Assembly: GCF_003628435.1 (NCBI RefSeq)
Contig: NZ_RBZN01000001.1
Coordinates: 31,912 to 95,911, forward strand
DNA: 64,000 nt
Direction: 5' to 3'
Source of the DNA: Ureibacillus endophyticus
GTDB lineage: Bacteria > Bacillota > Bacilli > Bacillales_A > Planococcaceae
A model generated the notes under the pieces. It was given only the letters and a program-made list of their open reading frames with translations. It did no database searches and was not told the DNA's origin. Both the position numbers and the translations under genes were made by a program. Positions 1 through 9,279 of this stretch are shown piece after piece. Each line of letters opens with the position of its first letter. Position 1 is the stretch's first letter.

Positions 1-260
1 TGGCGAGGAAATTAGAGCAAAATGGTATTCATATGACTGATGAATACGAAAATGGCGAGGAAATTAGAGCAAAATGGTATTCATATGACTGATGAATACG
101 AAAATGGCGAGGAAATTAGAGCAAAATGGTATTCATATGACTGATGAATACGAAAATGGCGAGGAAATTAGAGCGAAATGGTATTCATATGGCTGATGAA
201 TACGAAAATGGAGAAGAAAATAGCTCAAACCGGAATTCATACAGCTGATGAAGACGAAAA
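1..260. repeat. 52-bp tandem repeat array, about five copies, truncated by the window edge
   Basis: Copies lie at 1-52, 53-104, 105-156, 157-208 and 209-260. The first three are identical, the fourth differs at two bases, and the fifth is clearly diverged; traces of a sixth may run to about 276. Each unit carries the inverted repeat TATTCAT-(7 nt)-ATGAATA, a 7-bp hairpin whose arms are largely kept in the diverged copy. The period is not a multiple of three and each frame meets stops, so it is not a protein repeat. The array begins at base 1, so its true copy number is unknown. Confidence 0.95.
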
Positions 261-347
261 AGGTGAATGGAATAGGTAAAAATTGTCTTCATCATGCAAA
301 TAACATAAAAATTTCATGGTCAATAGAATCTTCACTACCATGTCTAA

Positions 348-383
348 TTAAAAAAACCGGGCATATGATATGTTAGCCCGGTT
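348..383 (-). terminator. Intrinsic terminator of ytfP
   Basis: The arms AACCGGGC (355-362) and GCCCGGTT (376-383) form an 8-bp GC-rich stem. Read on the minus strand it is followed by a run of T residues (348-354), right after the stop codon of the flavoprotein gene. Confidence 0.9.
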
Positions 384-388
384 GATAT

Positions 389-1642
389 TTATAAAGATCC
401 TGCACTCATACCAGCGATGCGTCCGGTAACAAGCGCGCTTGTGATATTATAGCCACCTGTGTATCCATGAATATCGAGAATTTCACCACAGAAGTACAAG
501 CCGTATTTCATTTTTGAGGCCATCGTCTTCGGTTCAATTTCTTTAACGGACACACCCCCGCCTGTCACAAAGGCTTTTTCTAAAGGCAGTGTTCCGTGTA
601 CTTCCATTTCAAAACTTACTAATTCACGCGCAAATGAACGTATTTTATCTTGAGAAAGTTCAGCAGCGATTTGTGATGGATTAATATTTGCACGTTCCAT
701 TAAAAATAATAGCCAACGTTCCGGCGCAATCCCTTTCCAAATATTTTTAACTGCTTTTTTTGGATCTTCTTTAATTAATTTGTTTAAATATTGGAGACAT
801 GTTTCTTCGTTAAACTCAGTTAACGTATGAATTCGAATTTTAACAGGTGCTCCTCCATTTTTCTTACGTTCTTTTACAATAAATTGACTACAACGTAAAA
901 TCGCTGGACCACTTAAACCGAAATGGGTAAACAGCATGTCCATTTGATGTGTAACGATTGATTTACCTTTTTTATTTAAAACTGAAACTGCAACATCACG
1001 TAAAGCCAAGCCTTGCAATTCACGGGATTCAATAAATGTTTCTTTTGATTTTACTGGTACTTCAGTTGGATAAAGCTCTGTAACTGTATGACCTGCTCGT
1101 TCTGCCCAAGGATAACCATCCCCAGTAGAACCTGTTTGAGGAACCGCTTTACCGCCAACTGCAACAATCACAGCCTTCGCTAGCAATTCCGTGCCATCAT
1201 CAAGGCGCACACCTAATACCTTTTCATCGTCCATTAATAATTTTGCTACGGATGTTTGTAAACGTATTTCAACATGTAGTCTTTTTAATTCTTTTACTAA
1301 TGCATCAACAACATCTTGCGCGCGGTTTGATACTGGAAACATACGTCCGTGATCTTCTTCTTTTAATTTCACACCGAGTCCTTCAAAAAACTCGATGATA
1401 TTTTCGTTGTTGTACACTGTAAAAGGACTGTATAAAAATCGACCATTTCCTGGGATATGTTTAATAATTTCATCTACAGATAATCGATTTGTGACATTAC
1501 AACGACCGCCACCAGAAATAGCTAATTTTTTGCCTAGTTTATTACTTTTTTCTATTAGTAACACTTTTTTCTTTTGTTCAGCAGCAGCAATTGCAGCCAT
1601 TAAACCAGAGGGACCTCCACCTATTACGATAACGTCAAACAT
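389..1642 (-). CDS. ytfP: NAD(P)/FAD-dependent oxidoreductase, HI0933/YhiN/YtfP family
   Basis: This is a 417-residue flavoprotein. The N-terminus [17 protein letters not shown] is a Rossmann dinucleotide-binding motif, followed by a second FAD contact ([15 protein letters not shown]), and the C-terminus has the family signature around TGGGV and [13 protein letters not shown]. The family (HI0933-like, B. subtilis YtfP, E. coli YhiN) is well recognised but its physiological substrate is not settled. The ATG at 1642 is chosen because a GTGAG ribosome site lies 8 nt upstream; an in-frame ATG at 1666 has none. The gene is divergent from ytgP, as in B. subtilis, and ends in a strong terminator. 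Confidence 0.9.
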   Translation of the reverse strand: MFDVIVIGGGPSGLMAAIAAAEQKKKVLLIEKSNKLGKKLAISGGGRCNVTNRLSVDEIIKHIPGNGRFLYSPFTVYNNENIIEFFEGLGVKLKEEDHGRMFPVSNRAQDVVDALVKELKRLHVEIRLQTSVAKLLMDDEKVLGVRLDDGTELLAKAVIVAVGGKAVPQTGSTGDGYPWAERAGHTVTELYPTEVPVKSKETFIESRELQGLALRDVAVSVLNKKGKSIVTHQMDMLFTHFGLSGPAILRCSQFIVKERKKNGGAPVKIRIHTLTEFNEETCLQYLNKLIKEDPKKAVKNIWKGIAPERWLLFLMERANINPSQIAAELSQDKIRSFARELVSFEMEVHGTLPLEKAFVTGGGVSVKEIEPKTMASKMKYGLYFCGEILDIHGYTGGYNITSALVTGRIAGMSAGSL

Positions 1643-1775
1643 ATTTAATCTCACTTTCTTTATCAATCATTTCATAAAATGTTTCTATGTACACCATATT
1701 ATACATAAATATGAAGAAACTATTTGAGTAAATTGTCTTTCAGAGGTAAACTAACATGTAGATTGTTTTTCGAAC

Positions 1776-1805
1776 TTGATGTTAGTAAACGGCGTCGACT
1801 ATATA
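1776..1805 (+). promoter_or_regulatory. Possible sigma-A promoter for ytgP
   Basis: TTGATG (1776-1781) and TATATA (1800-1805) are separated by 18 bp and point toward ytgP. The -35 box overlaps one arm of an inverted repeat (ACTAACAT at 1750-1757, ATGTTAGT at 1779-1786), and the -10 lies in a second one (CGACT-atata-AGTCG, 1796-1810). Confidence 0.4.
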
Positions 1806-1872
1806 AGTCGGCTATTATTTTCTTTAAATACATAAATTATCTCTACATTTTCATAAAGATTGGAATGTTTAT

Positions 1873-3483
1873 ATGTCTTCATTGATGAAAGGAACTGCGA
1901 TATTAACAATCGGATTGTTTCTCTCTAAAGTATTAGGTTTAATTTATCTTTTCCCGTTTTATTCAATTGTAGGGAAAGAGAATATTGGATTATACCAATA
2001 TGCTTATATTCCATACAATATTATGCTTTCAGTGGCAATTTCGGGGTTGCCATTAGCAGTATCGAAGTTTGTATCGAAGTATAATTCCCTTGGTGATTAC
2101 GAAGCTGGACGACGATTATTTAAATCCGGTGTGTTAGTAATGATTGTTACTGGATTTATTGCCTTTTTGATATTAAATTTAATGGCTACACCAATTGCAA
2201 GCGTTGTTATTAATGATAAAGAACAAATTTATAATGTAGAACAAATTGCATCGGTGATTCGTTGGGTAAGTTTTGCATTATTAGTTGTACCATTTATGAG
2301 TTTAGTCAGAGGATTTTTCCAAGGGCATGATCATTACATGCCAACGTCTGTATCACAATTAGTCGAACAAATTGTTCGTATTATTGTGTTACTTGGTGGA
2401 TCCTTTATTGTTGTTGTGTTATTTAAAGGAACTCCAGGAACTGCGATTAAATTTGCAGTATTTGCTGCATTTGTAGGTGCCCTTGGTGGATTAGTAGTTC
2501 TTTATTATTATTGGAGAAAGCTAAAACCAGAATTTAATCAATTGTTAGCTACCTCCGTATCAACTGGAGAATTATCAACTAAAAATATTTACAAAGAAAT
2601 TTTACAATATTCGATACCAATTGTTTTTGTAGGACTTTCAAACCCACTATTCCAATTAGTGGACATGCTAACTTTTAATCGAGCAATGAATGAAATCGGT
2701 TTAGCAAAAGTGACGGATACGTATTTATCGATGTTAAATTTATTAACTCATAAAATCGTTATAATACCGGTTATGTTAGCGACAGGTTTTTCAATGGCGT
2801 TAATCCCAACGATTACAAAATATTATACACTGGGTGACTTTAATGGTCTTAAAGGTGCAATGAATAAAACATATCAAGTGTTATTATTCATTACGATACC
2901 AGCTAGTATTGGGATTATGATTTTAGCTCCCGATGTTTACCATGTGTTATACGAAAAAGATGATATGGGTGCGCTTGTATTAGCTCACTATGCACCAGCA
3001 GCAATCCTATTTGCGTTATTTTCTGTAACGGCTGCAATTTTACAAGGAATCGATTATCAAAAATGGATTATCTTTAGTTTACTGACAGGTTTATTAGTGA
3101 AACTTATGCTAAATGAACCGCTTATAAAATTATTTGAAGTTGATGGAGCGATTTTAGCTACGGTTATTGGTTATATTGTGACGATTGTGATTAATATCCT
3201 TGTTATTCATAAAGTCCTTCAATATCGTTCGAAATTAGTATTCAGAAGAGTTATTTTAATTTGTATTTTAACAATTGTCATGGCAATTTCAGTCATCGTG
3301 GTTAATAAAGGACTATACCTAATTGCAGAACCAACAAGTAAGTTGTTAGCGCTCGTTTATTTATTAATCTGTATTGGGGTAGGTGCAGGAATTTATGGCT
3401 ACGCGTCTTTCAGATTAGGACTAGCACAAAAACTATTAGGTGAGCGTATTTCAAAAATTGCCGGGAAGTTTGGGTTTAAGTAG
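1873..3483 (+). CDS. ytgP: Lipid II flippase of the MurJ/YtgP type (MOP superfamily)
   Basis: This is a 536-residue, very hydrophobic protein with about 14 predicted membrane segments and the MVF/polysaccharide-transporter fold. The N-terminus (MSSLMKGTAILTIGLFLSKV) and the conserved GLYQYAYIPYN region are typical of YtgP. In B. subtilis YtgP is the MurJ that moves lipid II across the membrane for peptidoglycan synthesis; that function is carried over from the family. The assignment over other MOP paralogues (SpoVB, YabM, YkvU) rests on its place between ytfP and ytzG. The ribosome site is weak (TTGGA about 7 nt upstream). The next gene begins 11 nt after the stop, suggesting a two-gene operon. 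Confidence 0.9.
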   Translation: MSSLMKGTAILTIGLFLSKVLGLIYLFPFYSIVGKENIGLYQYAYIPYNIMLSVAISGLPLAVSKFVSKYNSLGDYEAGRRLFKSGVLVMIVTGFIAFLILNLMATPIASVVINDKEQIYNVEQIASVIRWVSFALLVVPFMSLVRGFFQGHDHYMPTSVSQLVEQIVRIIVLLGGSFIVVVLFKGTPGTAIKFAVFAAFVGALGGLVVLYYYWRKLKPEFNQLLATSVSTGELSTKNIYKEILQYSIPIVFVGLSNPLFQLVDMLTFNRAMNEIGLAKVTDTYLSMLNLLTHKIVIIPVMLATGFSMALIPTITKYYTLGDFNGLKGAMNKTYQVLLFITIPASIGIMILAPDVYHVLYEKDDMGALVLAHYAPAAILFALFSVTAAILQGIDYQKWIIFSLLTGLLVKLMLNEPLIKLFEVDGAILATVIGYIVTIVINILVIHKVLQYRSKLVFRRVILICILTIVMAISVIVVNKGLYLIAEPTSKLLALVYLLICIGVGAGIYGYASFRLGLAQKLLGERISKIAGKFGFK

Positions 3484-3494
3484 GGGGTTTAAGG

Positions 3495-4220
3495 TTGCGT
3501 TTAGATAAATTATTAGCAAACATGGGATTTGGTTCTCGAAAAGAAGTAAAACAATTATTGAAGCAAAAAGCAGTAACAATAGATGGTGAAGTAGTAAAGG
3601 ATGCAAGCATACACGTTAATCCTGAAGTACAACAAGTAAGTGTATATGGTGAAGTTGTTCAATACACTGAATTTATATATTTAATGATGAATAAACCTCC
3701 TGGCGTGATTTCTGCTACGGAAGACAATTATGATCAAACAGTAATTGATTTATTAGATCCGCTAGCACAACATTTTAAACCATTTCCTGTTGGGCGATTA
3801 GATAAAGATACTGAAGGGTTATTGTTAATTACAAACGATGGTCAACTAGCACATAATCTTCTATCTCCTAAAAAGCATGTACCTAAGACTTATTATGCAT
3901 TAATAGATGGGGAAGTTACTGAAGAGGATATAGAAGCATTTAAACTCGGTGTAGAATTAGATGATGGCTATGTTACAAAACCAGGAGAACTTGTCATTTT
4001 AAAATCAGGAAGCACATCAGAAATTGAACTTACTATTCAAGAGGGTAAATTCCATCAAGTGAAGCGGATGTTTGAATCCGTTGGCAAGAAAGTAACTTAT
4101 TTAAAGAGATTATCAATGGGTAGCTTAGTACTTGATGAGAATTTAGAACTTGGTGAATATCGTGAATTAACAGAAGAAGAATTAGCTTCTTTACAACAAA
4201 ACAATAAGAAAAAAGAATGA
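3495..4220 (+). CDS. ytzG: 16S rRNA pseudouridine synthase, RsuA family
   Basis: This is a 241-residue enzyme with an N-terminal S4 RNA-binding domain (about residues 1-60, MRLDKLLANMGFGSRKEV) and an RsuA/RluB-type catalytic domain. The motif PVGRLDKDTEGLLL contains the catalytic aspartate. The family isomerises uridine in rRNA; B. subtilis YtzG is placed with the RsuA type that modifies 16S rRNA. Translation starts at TTG (3495) behind an AGGGGG ribosome site. It follows ytgP by 11 nt and ends in a terminator whose hairpin begins inside the final codons. Confidence 0.9.
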   Translation: MRLDKLLANMGFGSRKEVKQLLKQKAVTIDGEVVKDASIHVNPEVQQVSVYGEVVQYTEFIYLMMNKPPGVISATEDNYDQTVIDLLDPLAQHFKPFPVGRLDKDTEGLLLITNDGQLAHNLLSPKKHVPKTYYALIDGEVTEEDIEAFKLGVELDDGYVTKPGELVILKSGSTSEIELTIQEGKFHQVKRMFESVGKKVTYLKRLSMGSLVLDENLELGEYRELTEEELASLQQNNKKKE

Positions 4221-4247
4221 CCCCGACGAAAGGTCATTCTTTTTTTA
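4212..4247 (+). terminator. Intrinsic terminator of ytgP-ytzG
   Basis: AAAGAATGACC and GGTCATTCTTT pair around a 9-nt loop, followed by seven T residues. The left arm overlaps the ytzG stop codon. Confidence 0.92.
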
Positions 4248-4270
4248 TATACGAAATTAATTCGAAAAGT

Positions 4271-4492
4271 CTAAGATGTCAATTTAACTTTTTTCTTCGT
4301 CGTTGTCCATTTACCTCGACTTGGACTTTCAACCAAGTCGTTAAAGGCTAACACATTCAAATCTCTTTGAATGGTGCGAGGAGTGATGTTGAACTCTTCG
4401 ACTAAATCCTGTGTAGACACTGTTCCCTTATCCAGGATAAACATGTACACGTCTTTAATACGATTAAGCATTCTGTCAGTAGTTGGTTTCAT
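4271..4492 (-). CDS. ytzE: Small DeoR-type helix-turn-helix regulator
   Basis: This 73-residue protein is essentially one DeoR-family winged helix: residues about 10-60 contain VSTQDLVEEFNITPRTIQRD followed by LNVLAFNDLV. There is no sensor domain, so its ligand, if any, is unknown. It matches B. subtilis YtzE in size and position next to ytzG. An AAGGAGTGG ribosome site precedes the ATG at 4492. It is convergent with ytzG. Confidence 0.82.
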   Translation of the reverse strand: MKPTTDRMLNRIKDVYMFILDKGTVSTQDLVEEFNITPRTIQRDLNVLAFNDLVESPSRGKWTTTKKKVKLTS

Positions 4493-4864
4493 AAATGAAC
4501 CACTCCTTCGATCTTAATTCTCATGGCAAAGACTAGCGGACGACTACATATAGAGGTGTTCTCAAAAGCTGTTTAAATTGTTGCCTCGGACATCCCCTTT
4601 ATTATAAAGTTTGTGTCAAAATAATTACCTTGACAACGCAATTATATCAATAAACTATTAACTTTTCCATAATTCTCAGTCAATTAATATAATTTTTACA
4701 TTGAAATTTAGTTTTAAATAATTTGTAAAAATTCTGAAAATTTTATAGGTAGTCGTGCCATCTATATTTATTTTATGAAAGAAATTAACCGAATATAACT
4801 TATTTCTTTGTACTTTTATAAAGAAAGAGTAAAATAATCGTATTAATTAGTGAGGTGGTTCTTA
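4493..4864. other. 372-bp divergent intergenic region between ytzE and pepV
   Basis: No gene is seen here. The region is AT-rich. TGTCAA (4614-4619) and TTGACA (4630-4635) form an inverted pair, and TTGACA could be a -35 box for pepV with a poor -10 (AACTAT) 17 bp on. A TATAAT on the minus strand near 4601-4606 could serve ytzE, but its -35 is unclear. Confidence 0.5.
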
Positions 4865-6250
4865 ATGGATTGGTTAAAATTAGCACAATCTAGAAAAGAA
4901 GAGTTAATTGATGAGTTACAACAATTAATACAAATTGAGAGTGTGCTAGATGAAGCAAATGCGACAAGTGATGCACCATTTGGCCGAGGTCCATTGCAAG
5001 CATTACAATTTATGCTAAATAAAGGTGAAGAACAAGGATTTACTACTAAAAATGTAGATAACTTTGCAGGACATATAGAAATGGGGCAAGGAGAAGATTT
5101 AGTCGGGATTTTATGTCATGTCGATGTAGTACCAGCAGGCGATTCTTGGAATTATCCGCCATTTAAAGGTGAAATTGCGGAGGGCAAACTATATGGCCGT
5201 GGAGCAATCGATGATAAAGGTCCAACAATGGCAGCATGGCTTGCAATGAAAATGATAAAAGATGCAGGTATTCCTTTAAATAAACGAGTTCGCATGATTA
5301 TTGGAACTGATGAAGAAAGTGGTTTTCGATGTGTGAACCATTATTTTAGTAAAGAAGAAATGCCAACTATCGGATTTGCTCCTGATGCTGATTTTCCACT
5401 TATCAATGCTGAAAAAGGAATTGCATTACTAGATTTTACGTTAAAAGAGACGTTAAGTGATGAACAATTAATTGCTTTCCAATCAGGTCAACGTTCAAAT
5501 ATGGTGCCTGACTTTGCAAAGGCAATTGTTCAAAATGTACAGGATGATATTATGGGAGATTTCCAGGAATTTATAAATAAAAATCACATCCAAGGTACAA
5601 TAAATCAAGAAAATGATAAATATATTGTAACAGTTCAAGGAAAATCTGCTCATGCTATGGAGCCGGAAAAGGGTCTTAATGCAGCGGTTCTTTTAGCAAA
5701 ATTTTTAAAGCCTTATTTATTAACTAAAGCAAGTAAACAATTTGTTTCATTTATTGTGGAAGCATTCGATGGCGACCATTATGGAACGAAAATATCATTA
5801 AATCATTCAGATGAAATGTCAGGCAAAACAACATTAAATCCTGGAGTTATTTTATTCCACCGTGAAAAAGGTGCAAGAATTCAAGTTAGTATGCGCTATT
5901 CGGTTTCATATCCATTTGAAGAAAAAATTACAGAGGCTACTAAACGAACATCTTCTTATGGTTTTAGTCTTGATGTTGTATCAAACTCAGCACCACATTA
6001 TGTTCCTGAAGAAGACAACCTCGTTCAAACGTTGTTGTCAGTATATAGAAAATATACAAACGACCATTCAAAACCATTATCAACTGGTGGAGGAACGTAC
6101 GCGCGGGTAATGAAGAAAGGGGTAGCTTTTGGCATGCTATTCCCAGGAGAACCGGATGTTGCCCACCAAGCTGACGAATTTGTTGTCATTGATAACTTAA
6201 TAAAGGCTGCAGCAATATATGCTGAGGCAATCGTTGAGTTGGCAAAGTAA
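4865..6250 (+). CDS. pepV: Dipeptidase PepV, M20 family metallopeptidase
   Basis: This is a 461-residue di-zinc dipeptidase. The M20 metal and catalytic motifs are visible in order: GILCHVDVVPAGD (His and Asp), YGRGAIDDKGP (bridging Asp), IGTDEESGF (catalytic and ligand Glu), FAPDADFPL (Asp) and the C-terminal DVAHQADEF (His). A dimerisation/lid insertion lies between. PepV removes N-terminal residues from dipeptides in the cytoplasm. The ATG at 4865 is preferred because a GAGGTGG ribosome site ends 7 nt before it; an in-frame GTG at 4850 lies within that site. dat follows closely, giving a pepV-dat unit. Confidence 0.93.
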   Translation: MDWLKLAQSRKEELIDELQQLIQIESVLDEANATSDAPFGRGPLQALQFMLNKGEEQGFTTKNVDNFAGHIEMGQGEDLVGILCHVDVVPAGDSWNYPPFKGEIAEGKLYGRGAIDDKGPTMAAWLAMKMIKDAGIPLNKRVRMIIGTDEESGFRCVNHYFSKEEMPTIGFAPDADFPLINAEKGIALLDFTLKETLSDEQLIAFQSGQRSNMVPDFAKAIVQNVQDDIMGDFQEFINKNHIQGTINQENDKYIVTVQGKSAHAMEPEKGLNAAVLLAKFLKPYLLTKASKQFVSFIVEAFDGDHYGTKISLNHSDEMSGKTTLNPGVILFHREKGARIQVSMRYSVSYPFEEKITEATKRTSSYGFSLDVVSNSAPHYVPEEDNLVQTLLSVYRKYTNDHSKPLSTGGGTYARVMKKGVAFGMLFPGEPDVAHQADEFVVIDNLIKAAAIYAEAIVELAK

Positions 6251-6271
6251 ATATGAATGGGGAGTGCTAGA

Positions 6272-7135
6272 ATGGGATATTCTTTATGGAATGATAAAAT
6301 TGTTAAAGATGAAGAAATTGTAATTGATAAAGAGGATCGCGGTTATCAATTTGGTGATGGAGTTTATGAAGTAATAAAAGTGTATAACGGGGAAATGTTT
6401 ACTGCAAAGGAACATATTGATCGTTTTTATAAAAGTGCAGAAAAAATTCGTATAACAGTACCTTATACGAAAGATAAATTACACATGTTGCTACATCAAT
6501 TGGTGGAAGAGAATGAATTAAATACGGGGAATCTATATTTTCAAATTACAAGAGGAACAGCCTCTCGAAATCACCATTTTCCAGGAGATACAGTTTTACC
6601 TGTGTTGACTGGTAATGTGAAAGAATCACCTAGACCTTTAGAAAATAAAGAAAAAGGTGTAAAAGCAACCTTTGTGGAAGATATTCGATGGTTACGCTGT
6701 GATATCAAATCGTTAAATTTACTAGGCGCTGTCCTAGCAAAACAAGAAGCCCATGAAAAAGGTTGTTATGAAGCGATCTTGCATCGTGGAGATATTATTA
6801 CAGAAGGCTCGTCTACGAATGTGTTTGGTATTAAAAACGGCATATTATATACACATCCAATCAACAACCTGATTCTCGATGGAATTACGCGTCGAGTAGT
6901 TTTAACTTGTGCGAAAGAAGTGAATCTTCCAGTAAAAGAGACAGCATTTACAAAATCTGAAATTTTACAAATGGATGAAGTGTTTGTATCATCTACAACA
7001 TCTGAAATTACTCCAGTGACTGAAATTGATGGTACAAAAATTAATAATGGTGTAATTGGTGAATGGACACGTAAACTGCAGGCACAATTTGAAACAAAAA
7101 TTCCTAGTAATTTTCAAGTAACTGACATAAAATAA
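6272..7135 (+). CDS. dat: D-amino-acid transaminase
   Basis: This is a 287-residue PLP fold-type IV aminotransferase. The N-terminus MGYSLWNDKIV, the EDRGYQFGDGVYEV motif and CDIKSLNLLG, whose Lys146 would be the PLP lysine, match Bacillus D-alanine aminotransferases. It interconverts D-alanine and D-glutamate, feeding peptidoglycan synthesis. The ATG at 6272 follows a GGGGAG site by 7 nt; an ATG at 6257 has no ribosome site. It lies 21 nt after pepV, so peptide breakdown and D-amino-acid supply are probably co-expressed. Confidence 0.93.
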   Translation: MGYSLWNDKIVKDEEIVIDKEDRGYQFGDGVYEVIKVYNGEMFTAKEHIDRFYKSAEKIRITVPYTKDKLHMLLHQLVEENELNTGNLYFQITRGTASRNHHFPGDTVLPVLTGNVKESPRPLENKEKGVKATFVEDIRWLRCDIKSLNLLGAVLAKQEAHEKGCYEAILHRGDIITEGSSTNVFGIKNGILYTHPINNLILDGITRRVVLTCAKEVNLPVKETAFTKSEILQMDEVFVSSTTSEITPVTEIDGTKINNGVIGEWTRKLQAQFETKIPSNFQVTDIK

Positions 7136-7140
7136 TTTGA

Positions 7141-7180
7141 AATAGTGGATTAGCTAATTGGCTATCCACTATTTTTTTTT
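7141..7180 (+). terminator. Intrinsic terminator of pepV-dat
   Basis: AATAGTGGAT-AGC pairs with GCT-ATCCACTATT with a single bulged T, followed by nine T residues. Confidence 0.92.
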
Positions 7181-7230
7181 ACCTTCCTCATGTAAAATTA
7201 AAGTAACTGTAGTAGATAGGAGTGTTTTAT

Positions 7231-8220
7231 TTGGCTCAATTAGTAAAACTTCAAGATTATATTTCGAGATACGAAACGGCCTTAACGAGATATCCAACTC
7301 AATTTGTCCGATTGAAACAAAACCAGTGGGATAGAGTCAAAACACAATGGTTGTCTGGAGAAGAACTTCCTAATTGGGAACATATAGAGACTGATGAGGA
7401 AAACGAAGAGCCAAAAGAGCGTTTTACATTTTTTAAAAAGATATTTAGAAGAAATGAAACAGAAGAAAATATAGAGGAAGTCAATGTTGAAAATGAGTTA
7501 GTTGATAACGATGAGATTATTCCTGAAGATGAAACAACTACCTTATTTTTTGAGCCAAAAATTGTGTATCATCCTCAAACGCTAGAAGAATTAAAAGTGA
7601 TGTTTCTAGATCAATTTTTCCATTTTCAATTAAAGTGGGCTAGTTCGACTTTACGAGAAAAATCCTATGTAGATCCTAAGTTTCTACGAGATACGTTGTT
7701 AAGAAATATACTTCAACAATTGCCAGATAGTTATTTAATTTTCTATTATCCAATTATTAAAGTCAAAAAAGCACCAGTTGAGTTGGATGTTATCATTTTA
7801 ACACCAACAGAATGTATTTGTATTACAGTGGTGGAAAACGATAACATGGCTGTTTATGTTGGAAATAGCGAACGATTTTGGACAGAAAAAGTAGGGAAAG
7901 TAGATAAAAAAATACTCAACCCACTCATCCAATTAAATCGAATGGAATCCGTTATTTCGCAAATTTTCACGAATCAAGGAGTAGACTTACCAATTCGAAA
8001 AGTATTGCTTTCAAGAAACGGTTATTTTGATTATCCTGGTTCTCTTTATAATGTTCAATTTATTGATAAAAGAGAATTCCCAAAATGGTTAATGCAATTG
8101 AAGCGCTCAATCTCTCCAATGAAACGAATGCAAATGCAAGCAGCACAATCAATATTAAACCATGTTCAAACCACCTCCTTTAATCGTGATATATGGAATG
8201 TTGAAAATCTTAAGGAGTAG
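7231..8220 (+). CDS. ytlQ: NERD-like domain protein, YtlQ-type, function unknown
   Basis: This is a protein of about 330 residues. A basic N-terminal part is followed by a strongly acidic segment (about residues 50-105). The C-terminal half has the character of a nuclease-related (NERD) fold, including APVELDVIILTPTECICITV and an SPMKRMQMQAAQ helix. No catalytic claim is made. The start is probably TTG at 7231, 8 nt after AGGAG; a GTG at 7222 falls inside that ribosome site. The stop is separated from the lipid kinase gene by only 2 nt, the same pairing as ytlQ-ytlR in B. subtilis, so they are likely translated together. Confidence 0.7.
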   Translation: MAQLVKLQDYISRYETALTRYPTQFVRLKQNQWDRVKTQWLSGEELPNWEHIETDEENEEPKERFTFFKKIFRRNETEENIEEVNVENELVDNDEIIPEDETTTLFFEPKIVYHPQTLEELKVMFLDQFFHFQLKWASSTLREKSYVDPKFLRDTLLRNILQQLPDSYLIFYYPIIKVKKAPVELDVIILTPTECICITVVENDNMAVYVGNSERFWTEKVGKVDKKILNPLIQLNRMESVISQIFTNQGVDLPIRKVLLSRNGYFDYPGSLYNVQFIDKREFPKWLMQLKRSISPMKRMQMQAAQSILNHVQTTSFNRDIWNVENLKE

Positions 8221-8222
8221 AG

Positions 8223-9161
8223 ATGAAGCTACATTTTATTATCAATGAATTTGCGGGGAATGGAAAAGGGAAGAAAATTTGGGAACAATTTAGGAAAGAA
8301 CTGAATATCTCTTATACTTTCCATTTAACACAATATAAAGAACATGCAAAAGAGATTGCACAACAACTAGGTGAAACAGCATTGTCAAATGGGGAAAAAT
8401 TACTCATTATTGTTGTAGGTGGAGATGGTACCATTCATGAAGTGCTAAATGGGGTAAAGGGTTTTCGAAATGTTTTCGTTGGAAATATTGCAGCAGGTTC
8501 AGGCAATGATTTTTCTCGTGGCTATTTTTCATTTCACAATGCCAAAGAAATTGAACAATTAATCTTAAAAAAAGAGTGTACATATGAACAAATGGATAGT
8601 GGTCTTTTAAAAATAAATACTACTACTCAGAAGAGTTTTATCAATAATGCAGGTATTGGCTTCGATGCCTTTGTTGCGAATCTAGCAAACCAATCTAAGC
8701 TTAAAAAAAGATTGAATTCAATTGGCTTAGGAAAATTGAGTTATGTTTATTTTTTAGTGTATGGATTATTTAAATTTAAGATATTTGATTTAACAGTTTG
8801 TATAGACGGTGTTGAGAGATCCTATAAAAATGTATGGTTTGTTACACTGAGCAATCAACCTTATTTTGGGGGAGGTATGAAAATATCCCCAAAATCTAAA
8901 CCAAATGATGGAATACTAGAACTAACACTAGTACATAATCTTCCGAGAATAAAGTTATTATTATTATTCGTAATGGTATTTTTCGGAGCACATACTCGTT
9001 TAAAGGCAGTCGTACAAACGAGTGCTGAAAATGTAAAAATCAGTGTTAAAGAACAGATTCTTTGTCACACTGACGGAGAAATTATCAAACCATTAACTAA
9101 GGAATCGACTATAGAATTTGATATTCAGCCAAAAAGTTGGAATTTGGTGAATGAAAAGTAG
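8223..9161 (+). CDS. ytlR: Diacylglycerol kinase-family lipid kinase (YtlR-like)
   Basis: This 312-residue protein has the DAGK catalytic N-terminal domain with IIVVGGDGTIHEVLNG, the glycine-rich ATP motif of the NAD-kinase/diacylglycerol-kinase superfamily. GNIAAGSGNDFSRG is the second nucleotide/substrate motif. The C-terminal beta domain ends in HTDGE-containing sequence typical of YegS/YtlR lipid kinases. The natural lipid substrate is not established; DgkB is a distinct relative. The ATG is 2 nt after the ytlQ stop, with AAGGAG inside the upstream reading frame. Confidence 0.87.
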   Translation: MKLHFIINEFAGNGKGKKIWEQFRKELNISYTFHLTQYKEHAKEIAQQLGETALSNGEKLLIIVVGGDGTIHEVLNGVKGFRNVFVGNIAAGSGNDFSRGYFSFHNAKEIEQLILKKECTYEQMDSGLLKINTTTQKSFINNAGIGFDAFVANLANQSKLKKRLNSIGLGKLSYVYFLVYGLFKFKIFDLTVCIDGVERSYKNVWFVTLSNQPYFGGGMKISPKSKPNDGILELTLVHNLPRIKLLLLFVMVFFGAHTRLKAVVQTSAENVKISVKEQILCHTDGEIIKPLTKESTIEFDIQPKSWNLVNEK

Positions 9162-9279
9162 CGATATTATGGAATTAGTAGATAATTAAGTTATAATATA
9201 AGAAATTTAATGGGCATGAACGTTAGGATATAAGTTCAACTCATATAAAACGAACAGCAAAGAAAAGAGGAACATGTAA

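Noticed and set aside
1-260. CRISPR array
   Set aside because: The whole 52-bp unit is repeated with no variable spacers, and no cas gene is in the window.
1395-1727. 110-codon open frame on the plus strand
   Set aside because: It lies antisense to ytfP and has no ribosome site; the minus-strand flavoprotein is unmistakable.
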